Made by a program: the position numbers and the translations under genes. DNA of 35,639 bases, from assembly GCA_937960415.1 (NCBI GenBank), contig CALGPK010000020.1:1-35639 (forward strand). The letters run 5' to 3'. This stretch comes from an uncultured Bacteroidales bacterium. Its GTDB lineage: Bacteria > Bacteroidota > Bacteroidia > Bacteroidales > GWA2-32-17. This document shows positions 9,119-19,569 of this stretch, in pieces. The notes beneath the pieces are model-generated. The model searched no databases. It was not told the DNA's origin and worked only from the letters and a program-made list of their open reading frames with translations. How positions within the stretch are numbered: position 1 is the first letter of the stretch; the number at the start of each line of letters is the position of its first letter.

Positions 9119-9469
9119 TTATGGTTCAACTACTTCTTCGGTTAATTCCATCGGCAACATATTATGCCTGAGAATAGCTTGTTTTAATGATGTTATTTGA
9201 AACTCATCGTCGGCTTCTGATTGACGTATTTTTTGAGTAGTTAAAATAATGGCTCTTGCTCTTTGTTTTTCAGGTTTATATTCAAATTTCACTTCATCAA
9301 CACCCTTAACTTGTAGAAAATCATTTTTTAATTCATTTAATTGTGATTCAGAATTTACTCTTTCGATTACATAATAATACTTAATGGTAACATAACGAGG
9401 TGAATAATTTTGTCCATCAATGTTTCCATAAAATAGCACTATAAATAGTGCAAATAAAAAAGTTTTCAT
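9119..9469 (-). CDS. Small exported protein of unknown function
   Basis: A 116-residue protein that I do not recognise. It starts with a signal peptide (MKTFLFALFIVLFYGNIDGQ), followed by an acidic and basic mixed domain of about 95 residues: a strand-like YVTIKYYYVIE, a helix-like SESQLNELKNDFLQVKG, strands VDEVKFEYKP and RARAIILTTQ, and a helix ITSLKQAILRHNM. This order resembles a ferredoxin-like fold such as heavy-metal-associated domains, but there is no CxxC, so metal binding is not supported. It has its own promoter (9486-9516) and ends 16 bp before the giant T9SS cargo, so both are probably on one transcript and the protein could help produce or export that cargo. That link is inferred only from position. 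Confidence 0.75.
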   Translation of the reverse strand: MKTFLFALFIVLFYGNIDGQNYSPRYVTIKYYYVIERVNSESQLNELKNDFLQVKGVDEVKFEYKPEKQRARAIILTTQKIRQSEADDEFQITSLKQAILRHNMLPMELTEEVVEP

Positions 9470-9485
9470 AAAATAAAAATTTAAG

Positions 9486-9516
9486 CAAAATTAAATAAAC
9501 TTTCATAGATAGTCAA
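9486..9516 (-). promoter_or_regulatory. Promoter of the small exported protein and T9SS cargo operon
   Basis: TTG (9516-9514) is followed after 20 bp by TAATTTTG (9493-9486) on the minus strand, fitting the Bacteroidota consensus. The -7 element ends 16 bp before the ATG at 9469. Confidence 0.6.
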
Positions 9517-9598
9517 GAATTTGAAAATAAAAAATTTTTGAGAATAATTTTCAAAAATACAAAAAAATGTTAACCTCGATAAAGAAATTTTACTGACT

Positions 9599-9628
9599 AA
9601 AAAAGAGGCTATCCAAACAGATAGCCTC
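9599..9628 (-). terminator. Intrinsic terminator of nifJ
   Basis: On the minus strand GAGGCTATC (9628-9620), a 6-nt loop, and GATAGCCTC (9613-9605) form a perfect 9-bp stem followed by six Ts (9604-9599). It begins 22 bp after the nifJ stop and isolates nifJ from the T9SS operon. Confidence 0.92.
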
Positions 9629-9650
9629 CTCCATTCGAAATAGTAACTTC

Positions 9651-12600
9651 TTAAACAGTTTTTTCTTCAGTCAGAAAAGTAATGGTCATACGTTTATATT
9701 GCTTATATCTCCATTTTGCGTTTTCTTCGGCCTCTTTAAACAAAATTTCGGCTTCTTGTGGGAAAGTTTTTAACAATGATGTAAAACGAACTTCACTTTT
9801 TAAGAATTCTTGGAATTTTGACCAGTCTGGTTCTTTGCTGTCTATCTGAAATGGGTTCTGTCCTTGCTTTTCTAGTTCTGGATTGTAACGATAGAGTGTC
9901 CAGTAACCACATTCAACAGCTAATTTAGCTTGATTTTGAGACTTACCCATACCTTTATGCAAGCCATGATTGATACATGGGCTATATGCAATGATAATCG
10001 ATGGTCCATTGTATGCTTCGGCTTCGCGAACAGCTTTTAAGAATTGTGACTGACTAGCTCCCATACTTACCTGAGCAACATACACATAACCATAAGTTGT
10101 AGCAATGAGTCCTAAATCTTTTTTGCGAATACGCTTACCAGCAGCCGCAAATTTAGCAACAGCAGCCAACGGTGATGATTTGGATGCCTGACCACCTGTG
10201 TTTGAATATACTTCAGTATCGAGTACTAAAATATTTACATCTTCGCCAGTAGCAATTACATGATCCAATCCTCCAAAACCTATATCATAAGCCCAACCAT
10301 CGCCTCCAATAATCCAAACACTGGGTTTAACCAGATATTGTTCTAATTCAAGTATCTCTTTACACAGGGGATGAGATTCTTTTCTGATTTGTTCAGAAAC
10401 TCTTGCTGAAACTTCTTTAGTTTTTTCTGATTTACTGAAATTTTCAATCCACTGAGCAAAAGCTTCCTTTGTTTCGGGCATAATGTTTTCATTCATGAGT
10501 TGTTGCATATAACGAGCAATGCGTTCACGCAATTTTTTAACACCCATAGCAATACCAAAACCATACTCGGCATTATCTTCGAACAGGCTATTTGCCCATG
10601 CTATACCCTTGCCTTCTTTATTGGCAGCATAGGGTGTTGATGGTGCAGAACCTCCGTAAATAGAACTACATCCGGTAGCATTGGCAACTATCATGCGGTC
10701 GCCATACAACTGCGAAAGGAGTTTTATGTATGGTGTTTCGCCACATCCTTGGCATGCACCCGAAAATTCAAATAGTGGCTGTGCAAACTGGCTGGCTTTT
10801 ACCGATGAAATAGGATCAACAATGGTTTTGTAGGTAACATTTTCAGCAAAATACTCCCAGCGTTTAATTTCATCTTTTTGAGTTTCGAGCATGCGAAATT
10901 GCAGTGCCTTGGTTTTTGCCGGACACACATCGACGCAATTTCCACAACCTGTACAATCGAGAACACTTACCTGAATTCTAAAATGCAAACCACTATATTC
11001 TTTACCATTAGCTTTTAAAACTTTAGTTCCTTCGGGGGCATTTTTCAGCTCTTCATCATTGAGTAAGAACGGGCGAATAGCAGCATGAGGACAAACATAA
11101 GAACATTGATTGCATTGAATACAATTTTCGGGTATCCATTCGGGCACTTCAATAGCAATACCTCGTTTTTCGTATTTGGTTGTACCTGCAGGAAACGTAC
11201 CATCTTCTCTACCTAAAAAAGCACTAACAGGTAATTCATCACCTTTAAGAGCATTCATAGGTATCATCACGTTCTTAATAAAATCGGGAAGATTTTTATC
11301 TTCCTTTTTATCTTCGGTGTTTGAAAGGTTTTTCCATTCTATAGGCACATCAACTTTAATAACTTTTTCTCCGGACCTAATAGCCTGAATATTCATCTCA
11401 ACCACTTTTTCGCCTTTTTTGCCGTAAGTTTTCTTTACGGCTTCTATCATATCATTAACAGCAACTTCGTATGGTATAATGTTGCTAACTTTGAAGAAAG
11501 CCGACTGCATGATAGTATTGGTACGACCGGGCAAACCTATTTCTTCTGCAATGAGTGATGCGTTAATAATATAGAAATTAATTTCATTTTCGGCTAAGTA
11601 TTTTTTCATGTGATTTGGAAGATGAGCTTTTGTCTCTTCAACATCCCAAATACTATTTAATAAGAATGTTCCACCACGTTTTAAGCCTTTAAGCATATCG
11701 TATTTATCGAGATAGGCAGGAACATGGCAGGCTACGAAATCGGGATTACATACCAAATAAGGTGAACGAAGCACACGATCGGCAAAACGTAAGTGCGAAA
11801 TGGTTACGCCACCTGATTTTTTGCTATCATAGGCAAAATATGCTTGTACGTATTTGTCGGTATTATCGGCAATAATTTTGATTGAATTTTTATTAGCTCC
11901 AACGGTTCCATCGCTTCCGATACCATAAAATTTAGCTTCAAAAACACCTTCTTCGCATATACATTGAACATCGCGAATGGGAAGCGAAGTGAACGTAACA
12001 TCGTCGATAATACCAACCGTGAAGCGATTCTTCGGTTCGTTAAGATACAAATTATCAAATACAGAGAAAATCATACCAGGTGTAGTATCTTTTGAACTGA
12101 GTCCATAACGTCCACCTACGATAATGGGCTTATTTTCTTCTTCGTAGAATACTTTTACAACATCTAGATATAAAGGTTCGCCAATAGAACCGGGCTCCTT
12201 AGTACGATCGAGTACAGCAATTCGTTTTACCGTTTTAGGTAACACTTTCATGAAATATTTTTTCGAGAACGGTCTATACAAATGAACAGCAATGAGCCCT
12301 ACTTTTTCGTCGCGTTTTAGTTTGTAATCGATTACTTCTTTGATAGTGTCGGTTACAGACCCCATTGCTACGATAATGTATTCGGCTTCGGTATGTCCGT
12401 AGTAATCGAATGGATGATATTCTCTACCGGTAAGCTTGCTAATTTCTTGCATGTATTCTTCGACAATGTCGGGCACTGCATCATAAAAACGATTAGCCGC
12501 TTCGCGAGTTTGGAAATAAATATCTGGATTTTGTGCTGTACCACGAGTTACCGGATGATTGGGATTCAAAGCTCTATCGCGAAATTCTTTTAGTGCTTTT

Positions 12601-13196
12601 TTATCTATCAGTTTTTCAATATCTTCATTATCAAAATATTCTACTTTTTGAATTTCGTGCGAAGTTCTAAATCCATCAAAAAAATGCAAAAACGGAACTC
12701 TGGATTTAATTGCTGCAAGATGTGCCACAGGTGCAAGGTCCATAATTTCCTGAACCGATGCTGTAGCCAACATAGCAAAACCTGTATTTCGGGTAGCCAT
12801 TACGTCGCTATGGTCGCCAAAGATAGATAAGGCTTGAGCAGCTATACTGCGGGCACTAACGTGAAAAACACCGGGTAGCAGTTCGCCCGATATCTTAAAC
12901 ATGTTGGGTATCATGAGCAGCAATCCTTGCGAAGCAGTGAAAGTTGTACATAAGCTGCCAGCTTGTAGAGCACCATGAACGGCTCCGGCGGCTCCAGCTT
13001 CGGATTGCATTTCGATAACTTTTACGGTTTCGCCAAATATATTTTTTCTTCCCTGTGCTGCCCATTCGTCAACATTTTCGGCCATATTTGACGAAGGAGT
13101 AATCGGATATATACAAGCCATTTCGCTAAACATGTATGCTACATGAGCAGCAGCATGATTACCATCACAGGTAATAAATTTCTTTTCTTTTGTCAT
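9651..13196 (-). CDS. nifJ: Pyruvate:ferredoxin (flavodoxin) oxidoreductase
   Basis: A single-chain PFOR of 1181 residues, the usual length. It converts pyruvate and CoA to acetyl-CoA and CO2 and reduces ferredoxin or flavodoxin in the cytoplasm. The N-terminus has YPITPSSNMAE, typical of the pyrimidine-binding domain. Two 4Fe-4S ferredoxin motifs follow at about 689 (CIQCNQCSYVCP) and 747 (CTGCGNCVDVCP), then the additional cluster cysteines (CQGCGETPY, about 812, and ATGCSSIYGG), and the thiamine-diphosphate motif GDGWAYDIGFGG (about 962) with EVYSNTGGQASK. This oxygen-sensitive enzyme indicates anaerobic pyruvate metabolism. It is monocistronic, with a strong terminator after it. Confidence 0.97.
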   Translation of the reverse strand: MTKEKKFITCDGNHAAAHVAYMFSEMACIYPITPSSNMAENVDEWAAQGRKNIFGETVKVIEMQSEAGAAGAVHGALQAGSLCTTFTASQGLLLMIPNMFKISGELLPGVFHVSARSIAAQALSIFGDHSDVMATRNTGFAMLATASVQEIMDLAPVAHLAAIKSRVPFLHFFDGFRTSHEIQKVEYFDNEDIEKLIDKKALKEFRDRALNPNHPVTRGTAQNPDIYFQTREAANRFYDAVPDIVEEYMQEISKLTGREYHPFDYYGHTEAEYIIVAMGSVTDTIKEVIDYKLKRDEKVGLIAVHLYRPFSKKYFMKVLPKTVKRIAVLDRTKEPGSIGEPLYLDVVKVFYEEENKPIIVGGRYGLSSKDTTPGMIFSVFDNLYLNEPKNRFTVGIIDDVTFTSLPIRDVQCICEEGVFEAKFYGIGSDGTVGANKNSIKIIADNTDKYVQAYFAYDSKKSGGVTISHLRFADRVLRSPYLVCNPDFVACHVPAYLDKYDMLKGLKRGGTFLLNSIWDVEETKAHLPNHMKKYLAENEINFYIINASLIAEEIGLPGRTNTIMQSAFFKVSNIIPYEVAVNDMIEAVKKTYGKKGEKVVEMNIQAIRSGEKVIKVDVPIEWKNLSNTEDKKEDKNLPDFIKNVMIPMNALKGDELPVSAFLGREDGTFPAGTTKYEKRGIAIEVPEWIPENCIQCNQCSYVCPHAAIRPFLLNDEELKNAPEGTKVLKANGKEYSGLHFRIQVSVLDCTGCGNCVDVCPAKTKALQFRMLETQKDEIKRWEYFAENVTYKTIVDPISSVKASQFAQPLFEFSGACQGCGETPYIKLLSQLYGDRMIVANATGCSSIYGGSAPSTPYAANKEGKGIAWANSLFEDNAEYGFGIAMGVKKLRERIARYMQQLMNENIMPETKEAFAQWIENFSKSEKTKEVSARVSEQIRKESHPLCKEILELEQYLVKPSVWIIGGDGWAYDIGFGGLDHVIATGEDVNILVLDTEVYSNTGGQASKSSPLAAVAKFAAAGKRIRKKDLGLIATTYGYVYVAQVSMGASQSQFLKAVREAEAYNGPSIIIAYSPCINHGLHKGMGKSQNQAKLAVECGYWTLYRYNPELEKQGQNPFQIDSKEPDWSKFQEFLKSEVRFTSLLKTFPQEAEILFKEAEENAKWRYKQYKRMTITFLTEEKTV

Positions 13197-13244
13197 GTTA
13201 ATTTGTTTTAAATGAATTGGTTATACATTATTTTTTTAGCCTTT

Positions 13245-13252
13245 CAAAGCTA
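13245..13252 (-). promoter_or_regulatory. Candidate -7 element for nifJ
   Basis: TAGCTTTG on the minus strand matches TAnnTTTG and lies about 49 bp before the nifJ ATG. No TTTG or TTG is found at the right distance upstream, so only half the promoter is supported. Confidence 0.3.
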
Positions 13253-13320
13253 TTGCAATACACTCAAAAAAAAAATGTTTAAAAGCAAATATTTTTGGGT
13301 TTTTATTAATTTTTTTTGCG

Positions 13321-15042
<1,722 letters not shown>

Positions 15043-15110
15043 AATCTATGATTTGATTTTGACGATTTTGTATTGGTTAAGAAATTTTGTATTTTCGAAA
15101 CCAGAAATGT

Positions 15111-15146
15111 TTTGCAAGTATAATAGCAAATATTGACTTTTGCAAA
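15111..15146. promoter_or_regulatory. Overlapping divergent promoters for rho and the O-antigen ligase gene
   Basis: One 36-bp segment reads as a promoter on both strands. On the plus strand TTTG (15111-15114), 20 bp, then GACTTTTG (15135-15142). On the minus strand TTTG (15146-15143), 20 bp, then TATACTTG (15122-15115). Each -7 element has one mismatch to TAnnTTTG. The ends form the inverted repeat TTTGCAA / TTGCAAA (15111-15117, 15140-15146). Confidence 0.4.
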
Positions 15147-15197
15147 TTTTTTTATCAATCACAATATTTTTTTTTGCGTTGCGTTTAACATGTCGTT

Positions 15198-16766
15198 ATG
15201 CTTTTTTCAGAAAAAACACACTATTACATCTATTATTCGGGCTTATTGCTATTTGCTATTGGTTTGCCTACATCCGTTTTTTTAATGAGTGTATCACAAT
15301 TCATTATTTACATAAATTGGATACTTGAAGGCGATTTCAGAACAAAATGGCAGCGGATAAAATCGAACAAGTGGATTTGTTTTTTTTCAACTATTTTTTG
15401 GGTTCATTTTATTTGGACTTTTTTTCCTCAACCACAAGATTATAATTATGCCTTAAACGACCTGCGAATAAAATTGCCATTGCTTTTATTTCCGTTTTTT
15501 GTTGGTTCGGCAAGCCCGATAACATCGAAAAACATAAAAAACATCTTATTTGTTTTTGTAGCAACTGTTGCTATTGTAAGTATAATTGGAATTGTTCGAT
15601 ACATATTAAAAGATAGCTTAAACATTATTGACTATCGCCATTTTGTACCTTTTATTTCGCATATTCGCTTTTCGCTCATGATTGTTTTTTCAATTTTCAT
15701 AATGGTATATTTTTATTTAAACGAAACGCATAATCGTTATCGATTTATATTTATGTTGCTTGTTGTATTTTTTATATTTAGCATTTTTATTCTTCGTGTT
15801 CACACCGGTATTATGCTTTTAATCATACTTATTATATTATATCTATTATATTACCTTTTTTTCGTTTCTAAAAATCCTATCAGATGGGTATTATTACCCG
15901 CAATTGTTTTATTATTTTCATACTTTTTTTATGAGGCTTCAAACATTTACAAAGAGTTTTTATTTGCTTACGAAGCTAAAGCACCATCGGTAATTCTAAC
16001 TAATGAAAACCATAAACCATATTATTTTATTGAAGAGAGCAAAGACGTGGAAAACGGTCAGCGAGTATATTTTTTTATGGTAGAAGAAGAGATGGTTAAC
16101 GAATGGAACAAACGAAGTAACTTTAAATACTATGGTTACGATTTAAAAGGTAATAAAATAAAATATACATTAATTCGTTACCTAACTTCAAAAGGCTTGA
16201 CCAAAGATTCGGCAGGTATTAGCAAACTTACAAATGAAGATATCAAGGCCATAGAAAAAGGGATAGCTAATTATATATACTTAAAAGATTTTTCTTTTTA
16301 TGCATATATTTATTCGTTTGTATGGGATTTTTACAATTATGCTAAGCTAGGTAAGGTTAATGGAAGCTCGTTATTTCAACGCATTGAATATCAAAAAACG
16401 GCATTAAAAATTATTAAACATCATTTTTGGCTGGGTGTTGGTACAGGGAATGTACAAAAAGCTTTTAATGAAGCGTACAGTCAAATAAAAACAAATTTAA
16501 AAGACAATTATCGTCATCGTGCACACAATCAATATTTAACCTTTTTATTAACCTTTGGTATATTTGGATTTTGGTTGGTGATGCTTGCTTTTGTTTTAAC
16601 TTACTTTAAACAGCCTTTTCATTCGTTAAAACTAATTAAAATAACGTTCATTACGATATGTCTTATTTCTTTTTTAACAGAAGACACACTGGAAACACAA
16701 GCAGGGGTTAGCTTCGTAATATATTTTTACACTATTTTTTCATTCGCAAAAGTACACGAAAGCTAA
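15198..16766 (+). CDS. O-antigen ligase / Wzy-like polymerase family membrane protein
   Basis: A 522-residue inner-membrane protein with about ten to twelve hydrophobic segments. Segments are dense at residues 10-200 and again at 440-515, separated by a large, probably periplasmic loop at about 240-420. The motif RHRAHNQYLTFLLTFGIFGF near residue 434 is the HNxYL signature of the O-antigen ligase family (PF04932), and LGVGTGN precedes it as usual. Members either ligate O-antigen to lipid A-core or polymerise O-units; which one cannot be told from sequence. Co-direction with a flippase-like protein and both ADP-heptose genes supports a surface-glycan role. The ATG at 15198 leaves the first hydrophobic segment intact. 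Confidence 0.8.
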   Translation: MLFSEKTHYYIYYSGLLLFAIGLPTSVFLMSVSQFIIYINWILEGDFRTKWQRIKSNKWICFFSTIFWVHFIWTFFPQPQDYNYALNDLRIKLPLLLFPFFVGSASPITSKNIKNILFVFVATVAIVSIIGIVRYILKDSLNIIDYRHFVPFISHIRFSLMIVFSIFIMVYFYLNETHNRYRFIFMLLVVFFIFSIFILRVHTGIMLLIILIILYLLYYLFFVSKNPIRWVLLPAIVLLFSYFFYEASNIYKEFLFAYEAKAPSVILTNENHKPYYFIEESKDVENGQRVYFFMVEEEMVNEWNKRSNFKYYGYDLKGNKIKYTLIRYLTSKGLTKDSAGISKLTNEDIKAIEKGIANYIYLKDFSFYAYIYSFVWDFYNYAKLGKVNGSSLFQRIEYQKTALKIIKHHFWLGVGTGNVQKAFNEAYSQIKTNLKDNYRHRAHNQYLTFLLTFGIFGFWLVMLAFVLTYFKQPFHSLKLIKITFITICLISFLTEDTLETQAGVSFVIYFYTIFSFAKVHES

Positions 16767-16775
16767 AATTTAACC

Positions 16776-16783
16776 TATCTTTG
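16776..16783 (+). promoter_or_regulatory. -7 element immediately before panC
   Basis: TATCTTTG followed by CAC is a textbook Bacteroidota -7 sequence. It ends only 9 bp before the panC ATG at 16793, so a transcript from it would have almost no leader. No TTTG or TTG is seen 19-21 bp upstream. Confidence 0.45.
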
Positions 16784-16792
16784 CACAAAAAA

Positions 16793-17644
16793 ATGATTGT
16801 TTGTAAGACTATAAATGAGCTAAATCAAGCTTTAAACAATGTAGGTAATCAACATAAAACAATAGGCTTTGTTCCTACGATGGGTGCTCTTCATGAGGGT
16901 CACCTTTCGTTGATAAAAAGAGCACAATTAGAATGCGATGTAGTAGTTGTTAGCATCTTTATCAATCCCACTCAGTTCAACAATCGTGAAGATTTTGAAA
17001 AATATCCTCGTTTGTACAATACCGACATAAAAATGCTTAAAGAATCTGGAGCATGTGATATTGTATTTGCCCCCGATGAAAAGGAAATGTACCCTACTCC
17101 CGACCATCGTCGTTTCGATTTAGGATACTTTGAAGAAATAATGGAAGGTAAATATCGCCCCGGACATTTTCAGGGAGTAGCTCAAATTGTTACCAAGCTA
17201 TTTGATATCGTAAAACCTCATAAAGCCTATTTTGGCAAAAAAGATTTTCAACAGTTAGCCGTTATTCGTAAAATTGTAAAAGACTTGCAATATCCTATTG
17301 AAATTATAGGCTGCGAAATTATTAGAGAACCTAATGGTTTAGCCATGAGTTCACGCAATTTGAGGCTATCTAAAAGTGATTTTGACAATGCTGGAATAAT
17401 ATTTAATACATTAAACGCTGCAAAAAATTGGATTAAAGAAAATATCGCACTCGAAGAAATCAAAACTAGAGTTAAAAACCAAATTGAAGCCATCCCACCG
17501 TTTAAGGTTGAATATATTGAAATAGTTGACAGTTGTACACTTTTGCCTGTAACAAATATAAACAACCATCGAAGCATACATTGTTGTATTGCCGTTTATT
17601 GCAACGATGTACGTCTCATAGATAATATGGAAATAAAATTATAA
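16793..17644 (+). CDS. panC: Pantothenate synthetase (pantoate-beta-alanine ligase)
   Basis: PanC joins pantoate and beta-alanine with ATP to make pantothenate, the precursor of CoA. The 283 residues carry [15 protein letters not shown] (HxGH at H34 and H37), the long signature [17 protein letters not shown], the [15 protein letters not shown] loop, and [13 protein letters not shown] use the ATG at 16793; a TTG four codons earlier would extend the frame but overlaps the TATCTTTG element. panD follows after 28 bp, forming a pantothenate pair: PanD makes the beta-alanine used here. Confidence 0.97.
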   Translation: MIVCKTINELNQALNNVGNQHKTIGFVPTMGALHEGHLSLIKRAQLECDVVVVSIFINPTQFNNREDFEKYPRLYNTDIKMLKESGACDIVFAPDEKEMYPTPDHRRFDLGYFEEIMEGKYRPGHFQGVAQIVTKLFDIVKPHKAYFGKKDFQQLAVIRKIVKDLQYPIEIIGCEIIREPNGLAMSSRNLRLSKSDFDNAGIIFNTLNAAKNWIKENIALEEIKTRVKNQIEAIPPFKVEYIEIVDSCTLLPVTNINNHRSIHCCIAVYCNDVRLIDNMEIKL

Positions 17645-17649
17645 CTTTG
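17642..17649 (+). promoter_or_regulatory. Candidate -7 element before panD
   Basis: TAACTTTG overlaps the panC stop codon and lies 23 bp before the panD ATG. It fits TAnnTTTG, but no upstream TTTG at the right distance is present. It would allow panD and the genes after it to be transcribed separately. Confidence 0.3.
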
Positions 17650-17672
17650 CCAAAATTTTACTTAATTCTGTC

Positions 17673-18023
17673 ATGCAAGTAGAAGTCTTAAAATCAAAAA
17701 TACATAAAGTAACCATTACGCAAGCCGACTTGAATTATATAGGTAGCATCACTATTGACGAAGCGTTAATGGAAGCAGCCAATCTTATTGAAAATGAAAA
17801 AGTTCATGTATTGAATTTGAACAACGGCGAACGAATAGAAACTTATGTTATTCGTGGCAAACGTAATAGTGGCGTTATTTGTTTAAATGGGCCGGCTGCA
17901 CGCAAAGCTGCTGTTGGCGATATCGTTATTATATTATCATACGCATTTATGGATCTTGAAGAAGCTAAACAACATAAACCCATCCTAATTTTCCCCGATA
18001 CACGAACCAACCGTCTTATTTAA
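17673..18023 (+). CDS. panD: Aspartate 1-decarboxylase
   Basis: PanD decarboxylates aspartate to beta-alanine using a pyruvoyl group produced by self-cleavage between G24 and S25, which is present here as NYIGSITID. The 116 residues also show [22 protein letters not shown] split across two stretches and the NGPAAR motif of the active site. It follows panC directly. The next gene begins immediately after its stop codon. Confidence 0.97.
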   Translation: MQVEVLKSKIHKVTITQADLNYIGSITIDEALMEAANLIENEKVHVLNLNNGERIETYVIRGKRNSGVICLNGPAARKAAVGDIVIILSYAFMDLEEAKQHKPILIFPDTRTNRLI

Positions 18024-19022
18024 TTGAGAAAAAAACTTAACATAGTATTAAATTTTGTAATTTTTCCTTCACTGGCTATTATTTTACTTTATTTAGCTTT
18101 TCGTGGAATAGAGCTTGAAACTATTTGGAATGATCTATTAAAAGCCGACTTTAGGTGGGTTTTTCTTTCGCTTGCTTTTGCTGTTGGAGGATTTTATTTT
18201 CGGGCATTACGCTGGCGTATTTTACTGCAAAGTGCTAATTACAAGCCACCTATTAACACAACCATTTATGCTCTTATGATTGGCTACTTTGCCAATATGG
18301 CTATTCCACGAGTTGGCGAAATTACGCGATGTGCTACATTAAACAAAACCAATCAAATACCCATCGATGTTTCGTTTGGAACTGTTATTACCGAACGTGT
18401 GATTGATCTGATTACTCTTGGCATAGTAACGTTAAGTGTACTTATTCTCGATTTCTCATTTTTCAGTAATTTTTTCGAACAAAACATACTCCATTATATT
18501 TACAAAAAATTTTCGTCGTCATACGTTTATATCATTATTATTTTACTCTCCTTGTTAAGTATATTTGTTTTGTTTATCATCTTTCGCAATAAACTTCAAC
18601 ACTTTTTGCTTATCAGGAAAACTACTGATTTTGCCAAAGGAGTGCTGCAAGGAATTTTGTCTATTTTACATTTAAAAAAACAAGGCTTATTTTGGTTATA
18701 TACCATACTTATTTGGGCTTGTTATGTTATGATGACGTATGTGGTTTTCTTTTCCATTGAGAGCACTTCGCACTTAAATCTTGTAGATAGCTTATTTATT
18801 TTGAGCATTGGCGGATTAGGCATGTCTGCTCCTGTGCAAAACGGTTTTGGAGCTTTTCATTGGATAGTATCGCGTGGACTAATGTTGTACGGTATATCTC
18901 AAACCGACGGGCTTTTGTACGCTACACTTTGCCACGAATCGCAAACACTGATGCTCCTTATACTTGGACCTTTTTTTGTGTTGCTAACAACCATTTATGT
19001 ACGAAAAAAAACTAAAATCTAA
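18024..19022 (+). CDS. Lysylphosphatidylglycerol synthase TM-region family protein (flippase-like)
   Basis: A 332-residue membrane protein with about eight hydrophobic segments. RALRWRILL, the GYFANMAIPRVGEITRC loop, and later GGLGMSAPVQNGFGAFHW are the signature of the UPF0104/LPG_synthase_TM family (PF03706), whose members act as lipid flippases or glycolipid-related membrane proteins. There is no fused catalytic domain, so it is not a complete MprF. The frame opens with TTG directly after the panD stop and no ATG occurs until well inside the first conserved block, so a TTG start coupled to panD is the best reading. The substrate is unknown; the neighbouring LPS genes suggest an envelope lipid. 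Confidence 0.82.
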   Translation: MRKKLNIVLNFVIFPSLAIILLYLAFRGIELETIWNDLLKADFRWVFLSLAFAVGGFYFRALRWRILLQSANYKPPINTTIYALMIGYFANMAIPRVGEITRCATLNKTNQIPIDVSFGTVITERVIDLITLGIVTLSVLILDFSFFSNFFEQNILHYIYKKFSSSYVYIIIILLSLLSIFVLFIIFRNKLQHFLLIRKTTDFAKGVLQGILSILHLKKQGLFWLYTILIWACYVMMTYVVFFSIESTSHLNLVDSLFILSIGGLGMSAPVQNGFGAFHWIVSRGLMLYGISQTDGLLYATLCHESQTLMLLILGPFFVLLTTIYVRKKTKI

Positions 19023-19035
19023 AACATACATACCT

Positions 19036-19527
19036 ATGGATTATAGACCTATAATTACCAAAAAGATTTTTGCTTCGAAAGACGACATTGAATTTTCGAG
19101 ATTGCTTGCCTTTTGGCGTTTTAAAGACAAAAAAATTGTTTTTACCAACGGATGTTTTGATGTTTTGCATCGTGGACATTTCGAATACCTGATGCAAGCA
19201 GCAAGTATGGGCGATGTACTCGTTATTGGTTTAAATACCGATGATTCGGTAAAAAAACTTAAAGGAAACAGTCGTCCTATTAACAACGAAGAAAGTAGAG
19301 CCATAGCATTAGCATGTATGCAATTTGTACATGCAGTTGTGTTATTTTCAGAAGAAACACCTGGCGAACTTATTAAAATTATTCGCCCCGATGTATTGGT
19401 AAAAGGTGGAGACTATCAACCTCACGAAATAGCCGGAAGCGAATTTGTAGCATCATACGATGGAAAAATTGAAATTATACCTTTTATTGAAGGTTATTCG
19501 AGCACTAAAATAATTGAACAATTATAA
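19036..19527 (+). CDS. rfaE2: D-glycero-beta-D-manno-heptose 1-phosphate adenylyltransferase
   Basis: This is the nucleotidyltransferase half of HldE. It transfers AMP from ATP to heptose 1-phosphate in ADP-heptose synthesis for the LPS inner core. The 163 residues contain FTNGCFDVLHRGHFEYL, the HxGH-type nucleotide-binding motif, followed by GLNTDDSVKKLKG and VKGGDY; the final EGYSSTKIIE is also typical. I start at the ATG at 19036, 13 bp after the previous gene; an upstream ATG at 18997 would add 13 residues and overlap the previous gene. The kinase half is encoded separately at 23708-24688. Confidence 0.93.
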   Translation: MDYRPIITKKIFASKDDIEFSRLLAFWRFKDKKIVFTNGCFDVLHRGHFEYLMQAASMGDVLVIGLNTDDSVKKLKGNSRPINNEESRAIALACMQFVHAVVLFSEETPGELIKIIRPDVLVKGGDYQPHEIAGSEFVASYDGKIEIIPFIEGYSSTKIIEQL

Positions 19528-19543
19528 AATTTTACTATCTTTG
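19514..19543 (+). promoter_or_regulatory. Promoter of the lipoprotein-radA segment
   Basis: TTG (19514-19516), 19 bp, then TATCTTTG (19536-19543): a full match to the Bacteroidota consensus. The TTG is inside the last codons of rfaE2, and the element lies 26 bp before the first lipoprotein ATG at 19570. Confidence 0.6.
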
Positions 19544-19569
19544 AACATTATTTCTATGTTCGACCATTT

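Noticed and set aside
11176-12830. Several ORFs of 60-84 codons within nifJ, mostly on the opposite strand
   Set aside because: They are shadows of a complete, conserved PFOR frame and have low-complexity or meaningless translations.
16781-16792. TTG start for panC
   Set aside because: The TTG is part of the TATCTTTG promoter element; the ATG at 16793 gives the normal protein length.
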